NCBI GenBank assembly: GCA_900546715.1
Contig: UREA01000005.1
Location: 1-64,000, forward strand
Reading direction: 5' to 3'
From: an uncultured Mycoplasmatota bacterium
GTDB taxonomy: Bacteria; Bacillota_I; Bacilli_A; RF39; UBA660
Length of the DNA: 64,000 nt
Shown in pieces: positions 7,757 through 17,833 of this stretch (the first letter of the stretch is position 1; each line of letters starts with the position of its first letter). The notes under the pieces are model-generated. The model searched no databases. It had not been told where the DNA came from and worked only from the letters and a program-made list of their open reading frames with translations. The position numbers and the translations under genes were made by a program.

Positions 7757-8851
7757 TTGAATGAGCAAATCAATGTTAAAATACTCAAATCTAAACTTAC
7801 AATAGAAGATCATAAAAAAATATTAAACTATCTTAATATACCAGTTTTTAATGAAACAGAAACTACCATCAATTATTGGACTGGTGATAAAAACAAAGAT
7901 GCTTATAAAGGTAGCCCAGGAAAATTAGTTTTTTATAAAGACAACAAAATTTATGTGGGGTATACTTCTGGTCGAACTTATGATATTATTTCTCTTTGTC
8001 AAGTTCGATTAAATTTATTGAATAAAAAAAGTAATTTTTTAGATGCTATTAATTTTATTTTAGAATGTACTAATATTCAAAGTAAATCTGTCCAAAGAAT
8101 TAATAAACCTAATGTTTGTAATTGGCAATCAAATTTAGAAAAATTTATAAGATTTAAAAATAATGAATCTATTTTTCAAGAATATGATGATTCTATCCTT
8201 TTGAATTTTTCTAATTCGTATTATGAAGGATGGATAAATGAAGGTATTAGTATTCAATCAATGATAAAATATGAAATACGATATTATGATTATACTAATC
8301 AAATTATTATTCCTTGTAGAAATAAAGATGGAAATTTAATTGGTATAAGATGTCGAAATTTACATCCAGATCGAATAAATTATGCTAAGTATATTCCTTT
8401 AATTTTATTCAACAATAAGTGTTATAAATTTAATACCAACAATGAATTTTATGGCATATATTATAATTGGCCTGCGATAAAAAAAAAGAAAGAAGTAATA
8501 TTAGTAGAAGGAGAAAAAAGCGTCTTAAAAGCCGATACTTGGTTTAATACTAATAGTAATGTTTTAGCTTTATATGGATCACAATTAGGATTGCACAGAA
8601 GAAACCAACTTGTAAAAATGGGAGTAAATAAAGTTATTTTAGCCTTAGATAGTGATTTTCATAACATAGGCGATAAAGAATATGAAGCCTTTGAAAAGAA
8701 AATTTTTTCATTAGGTAAACTATTTAAGGGTTATGCCAAAGTTTCTGTTATTTATAATAATATTGGGCTTGAAAACGCTTATAAATGCTCTCCTTTTGAC
8801 TTTACATTAAATGAATATAAAACGCTTTATGACAATCAAGAAGTATTATAA
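7757..8851 (+). CDS. DnaG-type DNA primase (TOPRIM domain)
   Basis: A 364-aa replication protein that should make RNA primers for the phage polymerase. The TOPRIM signature is clear: VILVEGEKSVLKAD (about residues 247-260) and KVILALDSDFHN (about 291-302). The N-terminal part (KLVFYKDNKIYVGYTSGRTYDIISLC) resembles the CHC2 zinc-ribbon region of primases, but the zinc-binding Cys/His set is missing, so template recognition may differ. No helicase domain is fused. The start is TTG or ATG just after an AAGGAG site; the gene follows the desulfurase in the same operon. Confidence 0.82.
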   Translation: MNEQINVKILKSKLTIEDHKKILNYLNIPVFNETETTINYWTGDKNKDAYKGSPGKLVFYKDNKIYVGYTSGRTYDIISLCQVRLNLLNKKSNFLDAINFILECTNIQSKSVQRINKPNVCNWQSNLEKFIRFKNNESIFQEYDDSILLNFSNSYYEGWINEGISIQSMIKYEIRYYDYTNQIIIPCRNKDGNLIGIRCRNLHPDRINYAKYIPLILFNNKCYKFNTNNEFYGIYYNWPAIKKKKEVILVEGEKSVLKADTWFNTNSNVLALYGSQLGLHRRNQLVKMGVNKVILALDSDFHNIGDKEYEAFEKKIFSLGKLFKGYAKVSVIYNNIGLENAYKCSPFDFTLNEYKTLYDNQEVL

Positions 8852-8913
8852 TTAAATAAAAATGGAGTAATACTCCATATATAATAATATAATTTATGAA
8901 AGGAATAAGTATT

Positions 8914-9120
8914 ATGAACAAGAAAAATCGTTTTTATGCGAATCGCATGGCAATCAAGGCTATCAGCGAGAAAGAGGGCGTAGATGTAGACATTGCCTCC
9001 CGCATGTATGCACAGCAGCAGGGCTGGACCGGCTGGGAAAAGGAAATGGACGAGTGGAATGATATTCAGCGTTCCTATATGCTATCTAATACAAAAACAT
9101 TAGCTGATCTTTTCAAGTAA
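8914..9120 (+). CDS. Small conserved-looking hypothetical protein, GC-rich
   Basis: A 68-aa, charged, probably helical protein (MNKKNRFYANRMAIKAISEK, later GWTGWEKEMDEWNDIQ). The start at 8914 is preferred over the in-frame ATG at 8896 because AAAGGA lies nine bases before it. Bases about 8926-9080 are visibly richer in G and C than both flanks, pointing to recent exchange. No domain recognised. Confidence 0.65.
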   Translation: MNKKNRFYANRMAIKAISEKEGVDVDIASRMYAQQQGWTGWEKEMDEWNDIQRSYMLSNTKTLADLFK

Positions 9121-9132
9121 GAAGGGATTTTT

Positions 9133-9240
9133 ATGAAAGACGAAAATAAATCTTTCCCTGTCATATATTCAGAAGATGATGTTCCAGAAACCATGCTTGA
9201 AGAAATAAATAATGGAAAAGGAGAAGATGAAAATGAGTAA
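9133..9240 (+). CDS. Very small acidic protein (35 aa)
   Basis: It reads MKDENKSFPVIYSEDDVPET and ends GKGEDENE. A GAAGGG ribosome binding site stands 8 bases before the ATG. Its 3' end overlaps the endolysin start by 8 bases, so translation may be coupled. Function unknown. Confidence 0.5.
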   Translation: MKDENKSFPVIYSEDDVPETMLEEINNGKGEDENE

Positions 9241-9994
9241 TAGTCCTCTTGTCACTTACACTAAACTTTCTCCTAATCATTCTGGAAAACGCAATCATGC
9301 GATTGATACTATTTCAATTCACTGTATGGCAGGTAATGCCAGTGTAGAAACTTGTGGAGCTTTATTTGCAAATCCATCTCGTAAAGCCAGTAGTAACTAC
9401 GGCATTGGAAGCGACGGACGGATTGCCTTATATGTAGATGAAGCAAATCGTTCTTGGTGCACTTCCAGCGCCTCTAATGATAATCGCGCTATCACTATTG
9501 AGGTGGCCAATAATGGTGGTGCTCCAGATTGGCCGGTATCAAGTAAAGCCTATGCCGCATTGCTGGACCTATTGACAGATATCTGCCGGAGAAATGGGAT
9601 CAAGAAACTGCTGTGGAAAGGGGATAAATCCTTGATCGGCCAGGTGGACAAGCTAAATATGACGGTTCACCGGTGGTTCGCCGCTAAAGCTTGCCCGGGG
9701 GATTATCTATACAATCGGCACGGAGAGATTGCTTCTGAAGTAAATCGGCGACTGGAAGGAGAAGAAGAAATGGATGTTGCAAAATTAATTTCTGAAATGA
9801 CTAATGAGCAAGCATATCAGCTTATGCAAAAAGCAGAACTTCATGCTAAAACATTAGCTGAACCTGCTTGGTCTAAAAATGAAGGTCATTGGGCAAAAGC
9901 TACAAAAAATGGTATTGTAGATGGCACCAGTCCAGAACGGCCAATGAAACGAGATGAAGTAATTGCTGTTCTTGGTAGAAAGAATTTAATTTAA
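9233..9994 (+). CDS. Endolysin: N-acetylmuramoyl-L-alanine amidase (Amidase_2)
   Basis: A 253-aa cell-wall hydrolase that cleaves the amide bond between MurNAc and L-Ala. Zinc ligands are His30 (SIHCMAG), His146 (TVHRWFA) and Cys154 (KACPGDY). The C-terminal ~65 residues (EPAWSKNEGHWAKATKNGIV to MKRDEVIAVLGRK) form a wall-binding or SLH-like segment common in endolysins of Clostridia phages. The start at 9233 is chosen because AAGGAG lies nine bases upstream; in-frame ATGs at 9212 and 9227 are less well placed. There is no signal peptide, so export needs a holin (candidate at 29147-29518). The stretch of about 9520-9740 is GC-rich and differs sharply from its flanks. Confidence 0.9.
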   Translation: MSNSPLVTYTKLSPNHSGKRNHAIDTISIHCMAGNASVETCGALFANPSRKASSNYGIGSDGRIALYVDEANRSWCTSSASNDNRAITIEVANNGGAPDWPVSSKAYAALLDLLTDICRRNGIKKLLWKGDKSLIGQVDKLNMTVHRWFAAKACPGDYLYNRHGEIASEVNRRLEGEEEMDVAKLISEMTNEQAYQLMQKAELHAKTLAEPAWSKNEGHWAKATKNGIVDGTSPERPMKRDEVIAVLGRKNLI

Positions 9995-10044
9995 TTTTAA
10001 ATAAAAATAAGAGGGCATATTTACCCTCTTATTTTTATTTAAAA
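9995..10044 (+). terminator. Endolysin terminator
   Basis: A perfect 21-bp inverted repeat (9995-10015 and 10024-10044, 8-nt loop). The arm is A-rich on the left and T-rich on the right, so it works in both directions. Confidence 0.9.
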
Positions 10045-10060
10045 TTGTATGACTTGCTAA

Positions 10061-10089
10061 TTGAATTTAAAGCAAAAATTTGTTACAAT
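10061..10089 (+). promoter_or_regulatory. Promoter of the deaminase-RecJ-polymerase operon
   Basis: TTGAAT (10061-10066), a 17-bp spacer, TACAAT (10084-10089). Confidence 0.65.
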
Positions 10090-10121
10090 GTAAATAGCAA
10101 TAAATATAAGGAGAAAGAATT

Positions 10122-10574
10122 GTGAATGAAAATACTATATTATCTGAAAAAAAAATAAAAAAATACTTACGATGCGCAAAAAAAGTTTCTTTATTAAGTG
10201 ACAATAAAAAAACTCGCGTAGGATGTGTAGTGGTATATAAAAATAAAATTATTAGTGTAGGACATAATTATGAAAATAAAACAAATCCTTTGCAGAAAAA
10301 ATACAATGAATTAAGAGGATATAATCCTAATGATTCTATAAGCAGAAATACTTTACATGCAGAAATTGACGCACTTCTTTCAATAGAACAAAATATAGAA
10401 AATTATAATAAAATACATTTATTTATTGTTCGTAGTAAGCGCGATGAATCAAATGGCATAGCCAGGCCCTGTCCTGCATGTATGGGTTTAATAAAAAAAA
10501 TGGGAATAAAAAATATATATTATTCTACTGAAAATGGCCCTGGCAGTTGGTGTTATGAAAAAATAAAAGAATAA
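10122..10574 (+). CDS. dCMP/cytidine deaminase-family protein
   Basis: A 150-aa zinc deaminase. The motif HAE (residues 79-81, LHAEIDAL) and PCPAC (Cys117, Cys120) form the zinc site. The likely role is deamination of dCMP to dUMP, feeding dTMP synthesis, which fits with the dUTPase in the same strand block (21170-21601). The start is a GTG at 10122 after AAGGAG. It is the first gene of the operon. A ComE-type or other nucleoside deaminase is an alternative. Confidence 0.85.
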   Translation: MNENTILSEKKIKKYLRCAKKVSLLSDNKKTRVGCVVVYKNKIISVGHNYENKTNPLQKKYNELRGYNPNDSISRNTLHAEIDALLSIEQNIENYNKIHLFIVRSKRDESNGIARPCPACMGLIKKMGIKNIYYSTENGPGSWCYEKIKE

Positions 10575-10612
10575 ATTGTTCTTTTATTATAAAAATCTAT
10601 AAGGAGATTATT

Positions 10613-12262
10613 ATGGAAATACAAACATTATTACCAAAAATAACAAACAATTTTTTAGAAGATTATCTTAAATCTTGTGGAGTGGATGATGTAGAAACAT
10701 ATTTAAATGCCGATTTAAATTGTGTAGACAATCCATTACAATATATAGATATGAATAAAGCAATAAAAAGATTGCAGAATGCTATTAAAAGAAAAGAAAA
10801 AATTGGTATTCTTATTGATTCTGATGCTGACGGTATTTTATCATCTGCACTTTTATATTCTTTTTTAAAAGAGTATTTAGATGTAAAAGATATTGTTATT
10901 TATAATCATATTGGAAAACAACATGGATTAGTTCAAAATGAACAAGAGAATATTATTTCACAAATCGTTCAAAGTGATATCAGTCTTTTATTTTGTCCTG
11001 ATTCTGCATCTAATGACGTTGAACAAGTTAATTTACTTAAAGAATATGGTGTTGATGTTATTATATTAGATCACCATGAAATTGAAAAAATAAATTCTAA
11101 TGCCATAGTAATTAATCATCATAGAAGTAAAAATTTGAATACTGCTTTGTCTGGATGTGGTGTAACATTTAAATTTGTACAAGCATATTCTCAAAAAATG
11201 GACATTGATATTAAAAATCAATATTATGATATGGTAGCTATTAGTTTAGTTACTGATATGTGTAATATGACATCTTTGGAAAATCATGCTTTATTTAAAT
11301 ACGGAATTAATAATATAACAAATCCAATGATAAAAGCAATGATTGAAGAATATTCTTTTAGAGATATAAGTCCATATAATATAGCTTGGTCTATCTCTCC
11401 TAAAATCAACTCTGTATTTAGAGCCGGAACATTAGAAGACAAGAATAATTTTTTCTATTGTTTTGTAGAAGAAAGACCAATTTTTCAAGGATTAGATATT
11501 TGTGAATTTTGTCACAAAAATCAAAGAAAAATTGTGAATACTTTGACAAAAGAATTAAACTCTAATTTAGAAAAATATGATAATGTAATTATTGGTTTTG
11601 CTTTTAATGAAGAAACTGTTTATAATGGATTAATTGCTAATAAAATTGCAGGTACAAATCATAAAACCACTTTAGTTATTAGAGAAATACAAGATAAATA
11701 TATGGGTTCTTTAAGATCACCAATAGACATTGCTAATAAAATTAATGATACTGGTTTAGCTTTATGCCAAGGACATTTGCAAGCATGTGGAATTGAATTA
11801 GAAAAAAATAAATTGAATGATTTAGTTGAATGGTTCAATCATCAAACTTTTTCTATAAAAAAGAATGTGTCTGCTATTATTGAAGCTAAACAAATCACTC
11901 AATCTTTATGCCAAATAATAGAGAATAATAAAGATTTGTGGAATAGTAGCGAAGCAGCTAAAATAACAAAGCCAAAGTTTTATATTACTTTTTCAAATGA
12001 CAGTTATAATATTTACACCAATAGAACAACAACAATTAAATTTAATGTAAATGGCACAAATATTATTAAATTTAGAGCTAAAAAAGAAGATGTAGAACTA
12101 ATAGAAAAAGAAGATTGTAAAATCGAAGCTATTATCACTTTATCTATTAATGAATGGAATGGTAATAAATATCCGCAAGCTATTATTGAAGAATGGGAAA
12201 TCGTACCCACAACAAAAAATTCAACATTATACGATAATAATAATTGGGCGTGTAATTGGTAA
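10613..12262 (+). CDS. recJ: RecJ-like single-stranded DNA exonuclease (DHH phosphoesterase)
   Basis: A 549-aa protein of the DHH superfamily that degrades single-stranded DNA 5' to 3' in repair and recombination. Metal-binding motifs in order: LIDSDADGI (about residue 68), CPDSASND (about 128), ILDHHEIE (the DHH motif, about 146) and SLVTDMCNM (about 207). The DHHA1-type half follows (NKIAGTNHKTTLVIR to LALCQGHLQACG). It lies between the deaminase and the DNA polymerase and starts after AAGGAG. Confidence 0.85.
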   Translation: MEIQTLLPKITNNFLEDYLKSCGVDDVETYLNADLNCVDNPLQYIDMNKAIKRLQNAIKRKEKIGILIDSDADGILSSALLYSFLKEYLDVKDIVIYNHIGKQHGLVQNEQENIISQIVQSDISLLFCPDSASNDVEQVNLLKEYGVDVIILDHHEIEKINSNAIVINHHRSKNLNTALSGCGVTFKFVQAYSQKMDIDIKNQYYDMVAISLVTDMCNMTSLENHALFKYGINNITNPMIKAMIEEYSFRDISPYNIAWSISPKINSVFRAGTLEDKNNFFYCFVEERPIFQGLDICEFCHKNQRKIVNTLTKELNSNLEKYDNVIIGFAFNEETVYNGLIANKIAGTNHKTTLVIREIQDKYMGSLRSPIDIANKINDTGLALCQGHLQACGIELEKNKLNDLVEWFNHQTFSIKKNVSAIIEAKQITQSLCQIIENNKDLWNSSEAAKITKPKFYITFSNDSYNIYTNRTTTIKFNVNGTNIIKFRAKKEDVELIEKEDCKIEAIITLSINEWNGNKYPQAIIEEWEIVPTTKNSTLYDNNNWACNW

Positions 12263-12271
12263 TATATAAAA

Positions 12272-12454
12272 ATGAAATATACCTTATTGATTACAGAAAT
12301 AAAAAAGAAAGAAAAGATTTTATATTTGAAATCTTATGGTTATTATAAAGATTTAGTCTTTGTTGTAGAAAGACAATGGGAGAATGATAAATTAAATGAT
12401 AAAGAAAGAAGTATAATGGAACATATGGGAGTTAAAACTTATGAGCTACTTTAG
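12272..12454 (+). CDS. Small hypothetical protein (60 aa)
   Basis: It reads MKYTLLITEIKKKEKILYLK and ends GVKTYELL. It fills the gap between recJ and the polymerase gene and overlaps the latter by 14 bases. No clear ribosome binding site is present, so the call rests on position and codon pattern. No family recognised. Confidence 0.4.
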   Translation: MKYTLLITEIKKKEKILYLKSYGYYKDLVFVVERQWENDKLNDKERSIMEHMGVKTYELL

Positions 12455-15400
12455 TATTCACAATCATTCGGATATTGGCTCTAATGCAGGGCTTGGTTTT
12501 CCAGATACAATTTGTCGTGTACCCGATTTAATTCAGAGAGCTTATGATTTAGGATTGCCTGGAATAGCTTTAACAGATCATGAATCATTAAGTGGACATA
12601 TTCAAGCACTTAATTATTATAATTCTATGGGAAAAGATCGTTCTTTTACATTAGGATTAGGCAATGAAATTTATCTTGTTCCTGAAGAATGGGATGAGAT
12701 AAATAAAGAACATCATAATACATATCCGTACTGTCATTTTATTTTATTAGCTTTAGATAATGATGGACATAAACAACTTCGAGAACTTTCTACAAGAGCT
12801 TGGAAAAGAAGTTGGAAACAAAGAAGAATATATCGTTGTCCTACATATTATTCAGATTTAGAAGAAATTATTAAACCCAATCAAGGACATGTTATTGCTT
12901 CGACAGCTTGCTTGGGCGGAATAATTAGCAGATTATTATTGGACAATAAATGGGAAAAAGCATTTGGAGAAAATGGAGAATTAAACAAATTTATAAATAT
13001 TTTTGGGAGAGATAATATTTATCTTGAAATTCAACCTCCTAAAGATGCAAATTGCGATCAAAGTAAAGTCAATAGATTAATGTGGAAAGGTCATGAATTT
13101 ACAGGAATAAAAATTATTCCGAGTTCCGATTCACATTATCTTAAAAAAGAAGATGCTTTTATTCATAAAATTTATTTAAATTCTCAAGAAGGAGATAGAG
13201 AAGTTGATGAATTTTATGCAACAACTTATCTTATGTCTCCTGATGATCTTCGAGAACATTTGTGTATAGATTTTACAGATGAACAAATAGAACAAATGTT
13301 TGAATGGTCTTTAGAAATTTGTAATAGAATAAAAGGATATAATTTTAATCATGATCCAATTATTCCTCAAATTCCAAAAGAAAAAATCCCAGATTCATTT
13401 ACTATTCAGCATTGGTTCAAAGAATATTATAAAAATTATCCTGATTTTGCTTATTATGCTCTTAATAAAAACAATAACAAATGGGAAGAATATTTTTTTT
13501 ATCAAGTGGAACAAGGATTAAAATCTAAAATAGTAGATAAAGGAAAAGATTTACAATTATATATTGCTCGACTTAATGAAGAATTTGAACAATTTAGATT
13601 GATTAGTGAACAACTGAATACTTCTATTCCTTCTTATTTTTCTTCTATGTCAAAAATTATTGATCTTATATGGGAATCAAATAGTTTGGCTATGCCCGCT
13701 CGTGGTAGTAGTGCTGCGTCATTAACTAATTATCTTTTAGAAGTTACTCAAATTGACCCTGTTCCATTAGGAAACTACTTTCCTTTCTGGAGGTTTTTAA
13801 GTGTCGAACGTGGAACAGAGCTTCCAGATTAACAACATAGTCTGGCTATATGGTGACATATAGAAAACAAGATGGTGAACCCGTACTTGCGGGGTGTGTC
13901 TAAAAAGATGCTAACAGTGAAAATCTTGGCCTACTGAATCGGGTTATGACAACACTGTGCCAAGGCCAAAAGGCAAGGTGCAACGACTAAGTGGCATTAT
14001 GGTGAAATTCCTATTGTCCAGCGCCATCCTCTCTATTCTTATAGAGATGAAGATATAGTCTGATCTCATAGAAAATCATAACTATGAGCTAACACAATGA
14101 TTGATAATGATTCAGAAGCCTCTAAAAAGAAAACAATTATAGCAAAAATTAAAGAATATTTTGGAGAAGATAAAGTATTAAATATTATAACTTTTTCAAA
14201 AATTTCTTCTAAAACTGCTATACAAAAAGCCTGCAAAGGATTAGATATTAATAATGATATCGCAGGTTACTTAAAATCTTTGATTCCCGTAGATCGTGGT
14301 AAAGTTGCTAAATTAAAAGATTGTTTATTTGGTAATAAAGAAAAAGGAATCAAACCAGTATATGAATTAGTCTCTGAGATGAAAAAATATCCTAAGTTGC
14401 AAGAAACTTGCTTAGGAATTGAAGGACTTGTAACTAATAGAGGGATTCATGCTGCGGGTATAATTATATGTAACGAACCTTATACCAATTTTCTATCCGC
14501 TATGAGATCACCAGATGGAACTTTAATTACTGGATATGATTTAATTGATGCAGAACAAGTAGGTTGCGTTAAATTTGATATGCTAACTACTACATGCACT
14601 GATAAAATTCATAAAACTTTAGATTATTTGGTTAAATACAATAAAATAAAACCGGGGAAAAATTTGAAAGAAACTTATTATAATTGGATACATCCTGACG
14701 TATTAAATTATGATAATCCTGAAATGTGGAAAATTATTCCTACAATTTATTCAGTATTTCAATTTGACACTCCTATTTCAGTTAAAGCTCTGGAAGCTAC
14801 AAAACCTAAATCAGTAATGGATTTATCAGCGGCCAATAGTTTATTAAGATTACAACCTGAAAATAGTTCTATTACACCTATTGATTCTTATATTAAATAT
14901 AAAAATAATCATCAAGAATGGATAGAAGATACTAAAAATTTTGGATTGAATGATAAAGAGCGTGAAATTCTTTGGAAATATTTAGCTGATGCTTATGGAT
15001 TGGCAGATAGTCAAGAAAAAATTATGCGTCTAAGTATGGACTCAGAAGTATCTGGATATAGCTTAAAAGAAGCAAATAAATTAAGAAAATCTATCGCTAA
15101 AAAAGATGAAAAACTCCAAGCTGAAGCTAAACAACAATTTTTTGAATATGGACGAAAAATTGGAACAAGAGAAGTATTTTTAGATTATATATGGAATGTA
15201 GTATTTGCAGCAAGTATGGGATATTCGTAAAAGATTGTTTAACCTAAACCTTGTGGCATGGTTATTCAATTAAGCGCCTCATAGTAGTAATATTATGAGT
15301 GGAGTTTGTGAACTGTTTGGTCAACAGGTGTGTGAATTATATTCATGCTAACAGAAAAAGCCTAAACTGAAAACAGCAAGGTGATTCTGTGCTAAGTTAT

Positions 15401-17671
15401 AAGAAGTTTTAATATGCAATTATATAACGGCGATTGTTTAGAAGTAATGAAATCAATTCCAAATAAATCTATTGATTTAATTCTATGTGATCTACCTTAT
15501 GGTATAACTAAATGTAAATGGGATACTCCTATTGATTTATTTGCTATGTGGAATCAATATAATAGAATAATCAAAGATAATGCCCCAATTCTTTTATTTG
15601 CTCAAACTCCTTTTGATAAAGTTCTTGGATCATCTAATTTATCTATGCTTAAATATGAATGGATTTGGGAAAAAACACAGGCAACAGGTCATCTTAATGC
15701 AAAGAAAATGCCGATGAAAGCACATGAAAATATTCTTGTGTTTTATAAAAAATTGCCAATTTATAATCCACAAAAAACAACCGGCCATAAACCCATTCAT
15801 TCATATACTAAATATATTAAAACTCAAAATAATACAGAACTATATGGATATATGAAACAAGAAATATCAGGCGGAGGAGAAACAGACAGATACCCAAGAA
15901 GTATTATCACTTTTGCTTCTGACAAACAAACTTGTCATTTACATCCTACTCAAAAACCCGTCACTTTGCTTGAGTATTTTATTAAAACTTATACGAACGA
16001 AGAAATGTTAGTCCTTGATAATTGCATGGGTTCTGGCTCCACAGGCATAGCCTGTATCAACACAAATAGGAATTTTATTGGAATTGAACTTGATAAACAA
16101 TATTTTGATATCGCTAAAGAAAGATTAACTTCTTATAAAAAGTGCAACGACTAAGTGAACGGAAATTGACTACCGTTTGAGCGCAAACTACCCTAATCTT
16201 ATAGATGGGTAAAGATATAGTCTGCTCTACATAGAAATATGTAGCTAACATTAAGGTCTCTCAACTACATTCATATAGCTATTCTATTGTAGCTCTTCAA
16301 GAACTTAATCTAAATTATTTTTATCCTAAGGTTTATTGGAATTGTGGTTGTCTTTCTGTTGAATCTATGGGACTTAAAGACAATGAAGATGGTACACAAA
16401 AAATTGGTAATACTAATTATGCAGAAATTTCAAAAGCCATATATAAGATGAAACAATCTGGTATAAATGTATTACCTCCTTCTATTAATAATTCTGATAT
16501 AGATTATGTTCCCTCGGAAGAAAAAGATATAATATATTTTGGCCTTATAGGAATTTCTGGAATTAATATCAACATTTGCCAACAAATTATTGAAAATAGA
16601 CCTTATAATTCATTCAAAAACTTTTATGAAAAAAATTGTTATGATGGTAGTTTAATTACACATAGCAAATTTATTCAATTAATTAAAGCAGGTTGTTTTG
16701 ATGAATTTAATTCAGACCGAACAATAATAATGAAACAATATGTTATATTATCTACTCCTATTAAAGATACATTAACAATGTCTAATCTTCCAGAAATATT
16801 AAGAATTAAATGCAATATACCGAAAAATATTATCGAGCCTTATTATTTCAAAAAATATGTAATTAATAAGCAATTTTTATATGGACAGCATCCTAATTTT
16901 AAGACAAAGAAATTATATTGGTTAGATAATAAAGCTCTAAAATACTTTGAAAAACATTGTAAATTAAAGATGAAAGAAAATATAGATTGGTTACAAAAAG
17001 ATGATTTAACTTTAATAGTTGACAAATCTTTAGAGAAAGCAATTTCTTCTCAAATACAGTCTTTGAAAGATTATATTTCCAATCCTTCTTTTATACAAGA
17101 ATATAAAAATAAAACATATATATATTATTATTCAAATATGTTAGATAATAAAGACCCTAATCATTGGTCTATTGAATCATGTGGATTTTATTCTAATCAA
17201 CACGAATTATTAAACATCAATAGACAAAAATATAATATTTCTTTATTTGATGATATTCCTTTGTCTCCCGTATTTTATACCGAAAAATACGGAAAAAAAG
17301 AATGGAAGAAATATGAATTATATCAAATTGCTGGAACAGTTATTGATAAAATTGACAATCATCATTTAGTTACTATTCTTGATATTAATAACAAAGTAAT
17401 CCAATGCAAGTTTGATAAAAATGATTATGCTTATTATAAAGCTCAAATTAGTGACACAAATGGTGATAAAGGAAAAAATATAATAGAAATTTCTTGGTTT
17501 AGAAGAGGAACAACTTTAATTTTAACTGGATACCGTATAGGATTAAATGATTTTCGCATAAAAACTTACAAAAACTCAATTTATAACAAAAAAGTAAAAA
17601 AAATTTGTTCTATCAATGATAAAACCGGAGAAATTATTACTCAAAGTGATAAACAAATAATTGAAAAATAA
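12441..17671 (+). CDS. dnaE: DNA polymerase III alpha subunit (DnaE type), three exons separated by two group I introns
   Basis: Exons 12441-13829, 14100-15228 and 16257-17671 join to 1310 aa. The replicative polymerase starts with a PHP domain (FSIHNHSDIGSNAG, TDHESLSGH). The palm has PARGSSAASLTNYLL and the catalytic PDID motif, which is created only after intron 1 is removed (ELPD-IDND). Exon 2 has the NRGIHAAGIIIC finger-region motif, and after intron 2 removal GYS-FSQLHSYSYS matches the usual GYGFNKSHA motif. Helix-hairpin-helix and OB-like segments follow in exon 3. Without splicing each part would be dead. It lies downstream of recJ and shares the operon. Confidence 0.9.
13830..14099 (+). 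other. Group I intron 1 of dnaE (270 nt, no ORF)
   Basis: The 5' splice site follows U13829. P1 pairs exon CCAGAU (13824-13829) with GUCUGG (13840-13845), giving the required U-G pair. A CUAUAUG/CAUAUAG hairpin follows. Core signatures are GUGCAACGACUAAGUG (13978-13993) and AAGAUAUAGUC (14050-14060). The intron ends with G14099 and splicing restores PDIDND. It sits inside the polymerase catalytic motif. Confidence 0.9.
15229..16256 (+). other. Group I intron 2 of dnaE (1028 nt) carrying a DNA methyltransferase gene
   Basis: Exon 2 ends at U15228 and exon 3 begins at 16257, restoring GYSFSQLHS. P1 pairing is short (CGU with GCG before a CUCAUA/UAUGAG helix), extended by GAUUG/CAAUU. The core shares GUGCAACGACUAAGUG (16142-16157) and AAGAUAUAGUC (16212-16222) with intron 1, so the two are relatives. 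The intron ends with G16256. The ORF at 15414-16154 sits in a loop and its stop codon (UAA of GACUAAG) is part of the conserved core. Confidence 0.85.
15414..16154 (+). CDS. DNA methyltransferase (N4/N6, beta-type motif order) encoded in a group I intron
   Basis: A 246-aa methyltransferase. The catalytic motif IV is DLPY (residues 26-29) and the S-adenosylmethionine motif I is DNCMGSGSTG near the C-terminus, followed by GIELDKQYFDIAKERL. This order (IV before I) is typical of beta-class amino-methyltransferases that methylate adenine N6 or cytosine N4. HPTQKPVTLLEYFI precedes motif I as in the family. There is no endonuclease domain. It occupies the place where homing endonucleases usually lie, so it is an unusual cargo. 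It might shield phage DNA from host restriction; its specificity cannot be read from the sequence. Confidence 0.88.
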   Translation: MQLYNGDCLEVMKSIPNKSIDLILCDLPYGITKCKWDTPIDLFAMWNQYNRIIKDNAPILLFAQTPFDKVLGSSNLSMLKYEWIWEKTQATGHLNAKKMPMKAHENILVFYKKLPIYNPQKTTGHKPIHSYTKYIKTQNNTELYGYMKQEISGGGETDRYPRSIITFASDKQTCHLHPTQKPVTLLEYFIKTYTNEEMLVLDNCMGSGSTGIACINTNRNFIGIELDKQYFDIAKERLTSYKKCND

Positions 17672-17678
17672 AATATTA

Positions 17679-17713
17679 TAAACAGAGAGTTATTATAAAT
17701 GGCTCTCTGTTTA
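17679..17713 (+). terminator. Terminator after dnaE
   Basis: An 11-bp perfect stem (TAAACAGAGAG, 17679-17689, with 17703-17713) followed by TTTTTTT. Confidence 0.85.
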
Positions 17714-17731
17714 TTTTTTTCTAAAAAACTA

Positions 17732-17760
17732 TTGACTTTATACGTCATTTGTCGTATAAT
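17732..17760 (+). promoter_or_regulatory. Promoter of the small leader gene
   Basis: TTGACT (17732-17737), a 17-bp spacer containing the palindromic TATACGTCATTTGTCGTATA region, and TATAAT (17755-17760). The partial dyad TATACG/CGTATA around the spacer could be an operator. Confidence 0.7.
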
Positions 17761-17833
17761 AAAATCACAGGCAAGGGGAAGCCGAGTAAAACGAAAGGAA
17801 AAGATAACACCACCGGAAAAGGGGGTGCGAAGA

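Noticed and set aside
17699..17823. Upstream extension of the small peptide gene to 17699
   Set aside because: The reading frame runs through the dnaE terminator and the promoter at 17732-17760; the start was placed at 17834.
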